A DNA stretch of 64,000 bases from Tolypeutes matacus. Lineage: Eukaryota; Chordata; Mammalia; Cingulata; Chlamyphoridae. Both the position numbers and the translations under genes were made by a program. The stretch is taken from contig JAKSZT010054308.1 of NCBI GenBank assembly GCA_026826555.1, positions 4,169,930 to 4,233,929 of the forward strand, written 5' to 3'. This document shows, piece by piece, positions 58,207 to 64,000 of this stretch. Below the pieces are notes generated by a model. The model did no database searches and was not told the origin of the DNA. It saw nothing but the letters and a program-made list of their open reading frames with translations. How positions within the stretch are numbered: position 1 is the first letter of the stretch; every line of letters begins with the position of its first letter.

Positions 58207-59598
58207 CTTTTCATCTCTTTAGAGTTAGTATGAAATTCCAGTCTGGGATCAGGAGAGAAGAAGTCCTATGATCCAGACCATTAAATGCAGATTATTAAGT
58301 TTTTATATTGATTTCTGGGACAAATGCCCTGAAATTTAACATCTCATAATGATTATCACCAAGGGAGTACTTGCCTCACTAAGTGCTATATGTAATTTTC
58401 CTACTTAATCCTCATAATCACCATATGAGGTGAGTACAATCGTCGTGAATGAGAAAACCAAGTGTTGGAGAGGACTTACATTGCCAAGGCCATATGGCCC
58501 AGAAGTGGTAGGACCGGGAGGCAACCTCCAGCCTCTGACACCAAAGTACCACCCCACATGCCCTAGATCATAACCGAGGGCCATTTTGCCAGTCTCAGTC
58601 TGCCTGTCTGTCTCCCTTGGGGGCCTCTGGTGTTGTCTTGGTCTCTTACTATCACAGAGTCTAACATCAACTGTACTCCAATCCCTGCAAGTGGAGAGAT
58701 GCAATTTCTCACCTGGGTGTCTCACGTCCCTCCCCCACCCATGCCATGTGATATGCTTTGCAGATACTGGCCATTCAAAGATTTTTATTCAGTCAAGTAT
58801 CTTTACACTGCCACCACCTCCATGAGGCCTTCTGGATCATGTCTGCCCAGGGAGGTCTCTCTTTGCTCAACTCCCATCATCCCTGGCTTGTACAGTGTCC
58901 CTGACTGTCTTCCCAATTGGCCTCATGTCCTAGTTACTTGTGGGTAGTTCTCAGAGGTCACACTGGGCCATCATTGGTTGGAAAAATAAAAATGGAAAGG
59001 ACTGGTTGGAGAGGAATAACAGAAGACTTTTCTTTCCCTAAGGAATAGTCTACCCCCCTTCTGTTTAACCACTACCACCTCTCCCCTACTCCTCTTTTAG
59101 CCGAGAAATCCTCTGGTTTGTTAAGTGTAATCCATCTTACTAAATCTTACTTCACTCTTGCCTTGGGGTAGCAAACCCTCCATTTCTGTGGACAGCGATG
59201 ACGACAATGGCAGCTGAGCACTCACTAATGCTTTTCCCTACCTGCAGGCACTGCTCCCAGTGCTTACCTCACTTACTTCTCATAACAGCCGGTAATGTGT
59301 GTGCTGTCATTATCCCTGTTTTGCAGATGAGAAAACAGAGGGACAGATGAGGGAATTAAGGGGCACTGAGAAACTGAAGGAGAGAGAAAAAGTAACTTGT
59401 CAAGGTCACACAGCTCATAAGTGGAGGAGAGCTGGATTCAAACCTGGGCAGTCCATCTCCAGAATCCAAGCTCTTAATCACCACTCATTAAAGGTTAAAA
59501 GGTCACCCCAACTGCACTCGGCAAAAAGACGGCAGGGTAGAAACCGTAAGCTCAGATAAACCCAGGCCCTGAAGATGAAGAAAGCCAGAGTTTGCCAC

Positions 59599-59769
59599 CT
59601 GGATCCTGATGATTGCTGGGAGCCAGGTCCTCAGAAAGTGGGAACGCTTGGCAAACTTTTGCCGCACCAGGAAGCCACGGAAACGAGCCTGGAGCTGGGT
59701 GACAAAGCCGATGTTGGCTTTCCAGAGCTGGTGACGGTCATGGGCAGCAGTGACCTTGGTTACCGCTGA
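59599..59769 (-). CDS. IQGAP3: IQGAP3 exon encoding IQ motif 1
   Basis: This 171-nt, 57-codon exon is phase 0. It runs from S-A-V-T-K-V-T-A-A-H to L-P-A-I-I-R-I-Q. It contains L-Q-A-R-F-R-G-F-L-V-R-Q-K-F, the first IQ motif with L for I. The donor is GTGGCA, weak, and the acceptor is CCACAG. Confidence 0.96.
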
Positions 59770-59870
59770 CTGTGGAGGCAGGAGAGAGTCTGTGTCACGT
59801 GGTGGGTGGGAGCTTCTCCTGCAGGGAACCCCTATGTATCATTCCCCTCCCTTGCAGGGGCCCTGCCAAC

Positions 59871-60010
59871 CTGGATTTCCTCCCGGGTCAGGTGGGAGGT
59901 GTTGAGGCGGCAGTCAGGGGGCCGCTCCCAGGTCCCCTGAAACGTCTGCAGATGGAAGTAGTAGGCGGTGCCATCCCTCATATCATGCTGAACCCAGAGA
60001 GCTGTGTCCT
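59871..60010 (-). CDS. IQGAP3: IQGAP3 exon encoding the WW domain
   Basis: This 140-nt exon encodes L-W-V-Q-H-D-M-R-D-G-T-A-Y-Y-F-H-L-Q and T-F-Q-G-T-W-E-R-P-P. Both signature tryptophans, the Y-Y-F and the final P are intact. It ends L-T-R-E-E-I-Q. The donor is GTTGGC and the acceptor is GCTTAG. Confidence 0.97.
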
Positions 60011-60104
60011 CTAAGCAGAAACCAAGGATAAGCAGGGAAGGTTCAAGGAGGACACAAGAGGCTGGGGCAGACCGCGAAGAGGAGGGGTAGAATAGAGCTG
60101 TTAC

Positions 60105-60272
60105 CTGGGTGCTGCTTCTCTGTCATGGCCCCTTCCAGGGCTCGCTGGTAGCCATTGGCACAGTTGGGAACCACCCCTCGAAGGGCCACGCTGGGGTTCC
60201 TTAACACCCGCTCTGTCTGGGCTGCCTTGCCCTCCCTGATGGCCTGATTGATGGCAGCCACACCAAGAGCCA
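60105..60272 (-). CDS. IQGAP3: IQGAP3 exon before the WW domain
   Basis: This 168-nt exon encodes A-L-G-V-A-A-I-N-Q-A-I-R-E-G-K-A-A and ends A-M-T-E-K-Q-H-P. It is one of the IQGAP-specific internal repeats (I-N-x-A-I-x-x-G). The donor is GTAACA and the acceptor is GTCAG. Confidence 0.95.
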
Positions 60273-60434
60273 CTGACAGAAACATCAGGAGAGAGAAGTC
60301 AATCCTTCCCCCAAGCACCTCCCACAGGCCCCGTCCTAGCCACTGGGGAGGGATTCAGAGGAGGAAGACACCAAAAAAAATACCCATCTGATGGAAGAAA
60401 GAGGACGGATACAGGCATAGATGATAAAAATTTA

Positions 60435-60463
60435 AAACAAACAAACAAACAAAAACAAAAAAC
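60435..60463. repeat. (AAAC)n microsatellite
   Basis: AAAC units lie in an IQGAP3 intron. Confidence 0.85.
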
Positions 60464-61121
60464 TTGCAGCTGTGCTTAGAGGGAAAGGTAACAGCCAAGA
60501 AAGAATTCCTGGAATTGGGCTGGGGCTCAGTAAAAGGAAAATTCAGCTAAAAGGCAGGATATGGGTAGAGAAACTCTGGTCATGTTTCTTAGAAGAGCAG
60601 CGTTTAAGAAGTGGGAATGGTTGATGCAGCACCTGACTTCCGGGCACTTAAAGACAGATGGACAGAGGGAGAACTAATGCCACCAATACCCCACCCAGAA
60701 CTCCAGTGTCTGTTTGCTCTGATCCTGCCAATTTTTCCTCAGATTTCTGCCAACCCCTCTTCTGTACCCTCAAGACTAAACTTTCTCTAGCCAGAGTTGA
60801 TTGTTAGAACCCAAGCTCAGGCTACCAGCAGAAATGTGATGGATTTTGGGCCACCACCTGATTTTACATATTCACACTGCAGAAGGAGCCTGTGGGTGGA
60901 CTATGGGCTCTCAACTCTGGAGCACTTCCTGCCCAGCTGGCTGTGGGATATCCATCCTACAGTCTTAGCAGGAACCCTCCTGCTCTGATTCTGGCCTGAC
61001 TCCCCACAGAGCTTGAAAGGGAGGGAGAGGTGACTAGGAGGGCTACCTGATTAGCTGGGCGCCTGCTGAGCTCTCATCTCCTCCCCTCCCCCGGCCTCCC
61101 TCCCTGCCAGGCCCCGGTTAC

Positions 61122-61212
61122 TTCTCTGAGCTGCGTTCATGTCCTGGTTGGCTCTGATCACTCCCTGGCGGATCTCCTCCAGCCACAGCACAGCTCCAGG
61201 ATCCCCTGTCAC
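61122..61212 (-). CDS. IQGAP3: IQGAP3 exon (IQGAP repeat region)
   Basis: This 91-nt exon encodes V-T-G-D-P-G-A-V-L-W-L-E-E-I-R-Q and N-Q-D-M-N-A-A-Q-R. The donor is GTAACC and the acceptor is GCCAG. Confidence 0.95.
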
Positions 61213-62591
61213 CTGGCAAATTGAGAGAGGTTCGAGACCCCAAACTGGTCTTCCCCAGGTTTCCAGGCCCAGCTGCCCCAGAGAACAAAACTACAGCCAA
61301 TGTTGGGGTGGCAGGGATGGCGATCCTCACTCCTCTTCTTTGGCTCTTGTGTAGGCAGGTCTTGTTGCCCCCTTGGACTGCTGCCAGGCTCCAAAGGCTC
61401 TGCCTTTTCCTTCAGGCTGTCCCAAGCATCAACTCAGCTCAGCCACAATGCCCCCTAGAACTCCAGGGGCTCTGTACAGCCTCTGGAACCCCTTGTACCC
61501 ATCATCCTCTCAACAGCTAAATTCCTGCCCTTGTGCCTCAGCTACGTCCAGGGGTGGCCCACAGTGGAGGCTCCACCTGCCCACCTCCACTCCCCATTCC
61601 CCTAAGCCTCGATTCACACCTCCTCAGGCCAATCCTGACCCTGATCTTCACTTTCTCCATCCCATTCCTGCTCCACACACCTCTAGCACACAAAGTAGTG
61701 GGAAGATACATGAGAACACAGGTCAAGTAAGCCTGTGCCTGTCACACCGCAAGACTGATAAAGGCTTGTTCCCTCCCTGACCTCACCCAATCCCAGACAC
61801 TACTCCCTCCCAACTCTACTCATTAATAACAGACTTTTAAACTAATATTTTATTAAACACTGACTATATGCCAGGAACTATTCTAAAGCAGTTTCTTATG
61901 CATTAATACTTGAAAAACACATACAACAATGAATAAAGTGAAAACTCAATAAACGTCAGCTAGTATCACTGTCATATTATCTCAATTATGAGAAAAGTTC
62001 ATTATTATTACAAGTTTGTAAGTGATGAAACTCAGGCAGAGAGAGGGCAGGTAACGTGCAGGATCAGAATGCCAGGATGCAAACTCAAATGGCCTGGCTC
62101 TAGTGTCCTAGCTCTCAACCACTCTATGTTGCCACATACTCAGGGCATTGTGGGTTCAACTCCCTGCTACCTTCTTCAACTCATTAGATTTTTACCCCCA
62201 TTCCAGTAGGTAGGACTAGGGCATGTAGCATTTTACAGAGGAATAAATAGAGCTCAGAGACAAGTAAGGGATTTGCTCAAGTCTCATGTTAGTGAGTCAG
62301 AGAAGGACATCCAGGCCAGGTTCTCTAGCTTCCAGTCCTGTGCTCTTCCCACACACAAGGCCCTGCCATCCTCTCTGGTGGCAACTAGAGCTCTGTCCAG
62401 CTCAACTGTCTACCCTGGCTTCTCAGCCCTCGCAATGGAGGCCATCTTCCTCCATCAGATTAGAGCCCCTCCTGCCCCCTGCCCCAGGAAGGGACTCTGT
62501 CCCTCTACCAGGGTGCATACTGGGCACAGGGCTCTGCCCAAAGGGATGTTCTGCTTGCTCTGGTGACTATCCCAGCCAGCCCGCACCTCAC

Positions 62592-62755
62592 CTTGGCCTT
62601 CTGCCTTTTGGCTGCCACGAGGATGAGATGGTAGCGAGGGGCAACAGGGAGGCTGACAAGGTCCAGGCCAGCTGCAGGAAGCAGCAGGGCGGTCAGGGTC
62701 TTCTCGGGACTGTCCTGGTCTAGAGCCTCGTTGATGAGGCTGACTGCGAGGACCT
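62592..62755 (-). CDS. IQGAP3: IQGAP3 exon (IQGAP repeat region)
   Basis: This 164-nt exon encodes V-L-A-V-S-L-I-N-E-A-L-D-Q-D-S-P-E-K-T-L and ends V-A-A-K-R-Q-K-A-K. The donor is GTGAGG. The acceptor TTTTCAG is followed directly by AG, which completes a glutamine codon. Confidence 0.95.
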
Positions 62756-62856
62756 CTGAAAATGAGAGAGCCAGGTGGGCAGGTGCCCCCAGCCTTAGGA
62801 CTAAGGAACTGGGCTGCCCCTCTAGACTGTCTTCCCCCGCTCTGGACTCAACTCAC

Positions 62857-62978
62857 GGTTGGTCTCTTCCTGGACTTGGGCGTTGACCTGGCTCACGGTG
62901 GCCTGCAGCTCATTCCAGCACAGCAAGGGCCCATCCACTCCACGCATCTGTCGCAGCTTCACCAAGGCGTTAAAGTAT
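62857..62978 (-). CDS. IQGAP3: IQGAP3 exon, most 5' exon in the window
   Basis: This 122-nt exon encodes Y-F-N-A-L-V-K-L-R-Q-M-R-G-V-D-G and W-N-E-L-Q-A-T-V-S-Q-V-N-A-Q-V-Q-E-E-T-N. The donor is GTGAGT and the acceptor is GCTAG. The first base completes a codon of an exon right of the window. Confidence 0.95.
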
Positions 62979-63479
62979 CTAGCAGCAGGGTGAGGGAGAC
63001 CAAGGGGAGTGGCATGGGTTCATCAGCCAGAAGCCAGGGGAACAGCTGATGTGTTCCTCACTGGGCCTCCAGGACACCACCCGTGCTCGCTTCTTCTCTC
63101 ACCTCACAGGTTGTTCTTTCTAAGCCTCCTCTGCTGGGTCCTCCCTGACCTCTAATCCTGGAGCATCCAAAGACTCAGTCTGCAGACCTTTTCTCTCCAT
63201 GCTCACTTCCTAGGCGATCTTGCCTAACCTCATGGCTTTAGTCCCCATATTCTAATGGTTCCCCAAAGTACACCTCCAGCTCATTCATATATCCCAACCA
63301 CCTCTTCGGTATCTCCACAAGAATGTCTAACAAGCACCTCAAACCCATCATCTCCCATCTGAACTCCTGATTCCCTCTACCTGACCTGCATCTCCCGCAG
63401 TCTTTCTCATCTTGGTAAATATTAACTCTAACCTCCCAGGCCAGAAATCTTGGAGTCATACCCAACTCCACTCTCTCTC

Positions 63480-64000
63480 ACACCCCATATCCACTATCTA
63501 ACCAAATCCTGTCAGTTCTGCTTTCACAATCGATTCAGAATCCCACTTTTTTCACCAGCTCTGCTGCTACCACCCTAGACCAGGCCCCTGTCATCTCTTG
63601 CCTGGCTTTCTCCACTAGATGCCTAACAGGTCTCCCTGCTTCTCCCCTTGTCTCTTCACAGTCAATTCTCAGCACAGCAGCCAGAGTGATCCTGTTAAAA
63701 GTAGGTCAGCTCATCTCCCTCCTTGCTCCCTCCCGTGGCTTCCTTCCTCACTTAGAGTAAAAACCAGAGGCCTACACAGTCTGGCCTCTGCTACTCCATC
63801 TTCGCCTCCTATTTCTTTCCCTTCCACACTTCATTCTGTCACACTGGCCTCTTGGTGTTCTTTGAACAACCAAGCACACATCTTTCTCAAGTCTCTGCCC
63901 TCATAGAGCCTCATGGCAATCACCTACACCATTTAGGTCTCTCTCAAAATGACCCCCTTACCAAAGAGGCCTTCTGGAATCATGCTATGTAAAATAGGAA
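63480..64000 (+). mobile_element. L2 relic
   Basis: 'gtcagttctgctttcacaat', 'agcagccagagtgatcctgt', 'cacactggcctcttggtgtt' and 'ccaaagaggccttctggaat' occur in L2 order over 500 bp. Confidence 0.65.

Larger units (their letters stand above)
52976..59598 (-). other. IQGAP3 large introns around IQ motifs 2-4
   Basis: The introns 52976-55858 and 56334-59598 hold three SINE loci, MIR-like relics (about 53580-53760, 54290-54425 and 59250-59470) and an L2-like stretch (about 56940-57260). No extra exon is recognised. Confidence 0.7.
39545..64000 (-). other. IQGAP3: IQGAP3 gene, 3' two-thirds (partial, continues beyond right edge)
   Basis: This is the gene for IQ-motif-containing GTPase-activating-protein-like scaffold 3, a cytoplasmic scaffold that binds active Cdc42/Rac1, calmodulin and F-actin and promotes proliferation and cytokinesis. 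Twenty-five coding exons (3448 nt after discounting one apparent inserted base) encode about 1148 C-terminal residues. I recall the human protein as about 1631 residues. All exon phases close correctly. It is IQGAP3, not IQGAP1 or 2, because the IQ region and tail (ending N-K-K-F-L-R-K) fit the IQGAP3 sequence. The N-terminal calponin-homology exons lie right of 64000. Confidence 0.96.
60273..64000 (-). other. IQGAP3 introns of the repeat region
   Basis: The introns over 300 bp are 60273-61121, 61213-62591 and 62979 to the edge. MIR/L2-like DNA lies near 61850-62330, and an L2 relic fills about 63480-64000. Confidence 0.7.

Noticed and set aside
1..64000. CRISPR arrays, operons, bacterial insertion sequences or phage
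   Set aside because: The DNA is plainly mammalian with spliced genes and retroelements; no such structure is visible.

Overview
The window is vertebrate nuclear DNA, specifically from a placental mammal. It has two intron-rich genes on the minus strand, a CpG-island promoter, and many ancient MIR, L2 and L1 fragments. At least ten tRNA-derived SINE copies carry A- and B-box-like promoters and good target-site duplications. Their sequence resembles the tRNA-derived SINEs of xenarthrans (sloths, anteaters, armadillos). I infer a xenarthran, perhaps a sloth, but the species cannot be proved from this window alone.

Left part (1 to about 20.4 kb): the 5' half of MEF2D, a MADS-box transcription factor. 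From its start, on the minus strand, come a non-coding first exon ending at 20014 inside a CpG island, a 16.5-kb intron 1, a start-codon exon (3438-3512), the MADS/MEF2-domain exon (2650-2853), and the two mutually exclusive alpha exons alpha1 (954-1091) and alpha2 (765-899). Only 54 bp separate the alpha exons. The rest of MEF2D lies beyond the left edge. Three perfect MEF2 consensus sites lie in or just upstream of the gene, which suggests autoregulation. A second motif-rich block at 24.54-24.68 kb (octamer, full CRE, E-box) may be an upstream promoter or enhancer.

Middle (about 20.4 to 39.5 kb): upstream MEF2D flank and intergenic DNA. It is filled with L1, L2, MIR and hAT fragments and SINEs, including the largest SINE of the window (34545-34989). 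I see no gene here.

Right part (39.5 to 64.0 kb): the 3' two-thirds of IQGAP3, an IQ-motif scaffold protein that binds Cdc42/Rac1 and calmodulin. I could place 25 coding exons, from 62978 down to the stop codon at 40621, plus the 3'UTR and polyadenylation signal. They encode about 1148 residues: late N-terminal repeats, WW domain, four IQ motifs, the RasGAP-related domain and the RasGAP C-terminal domain. Exon phases fit throughout except in one exon, where a run of seven C causes an apparent +1 frameshift. One intron appears to be GC-AG, one donor is weak, and one exon has a competing upstream acceptor. The 5' exons, including the calponin-homology domain, lie beyond the right edge.

The order MEF2D then IQGAP3, both on the same strand, matches human chromosome 1q22. 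I did not find a previously undescribed biological system. The more unusual observations are the MEF2D alpha-exon geometry, the dimeric and composite SINEs, and the IQGAP3 splice and frame anomalies.
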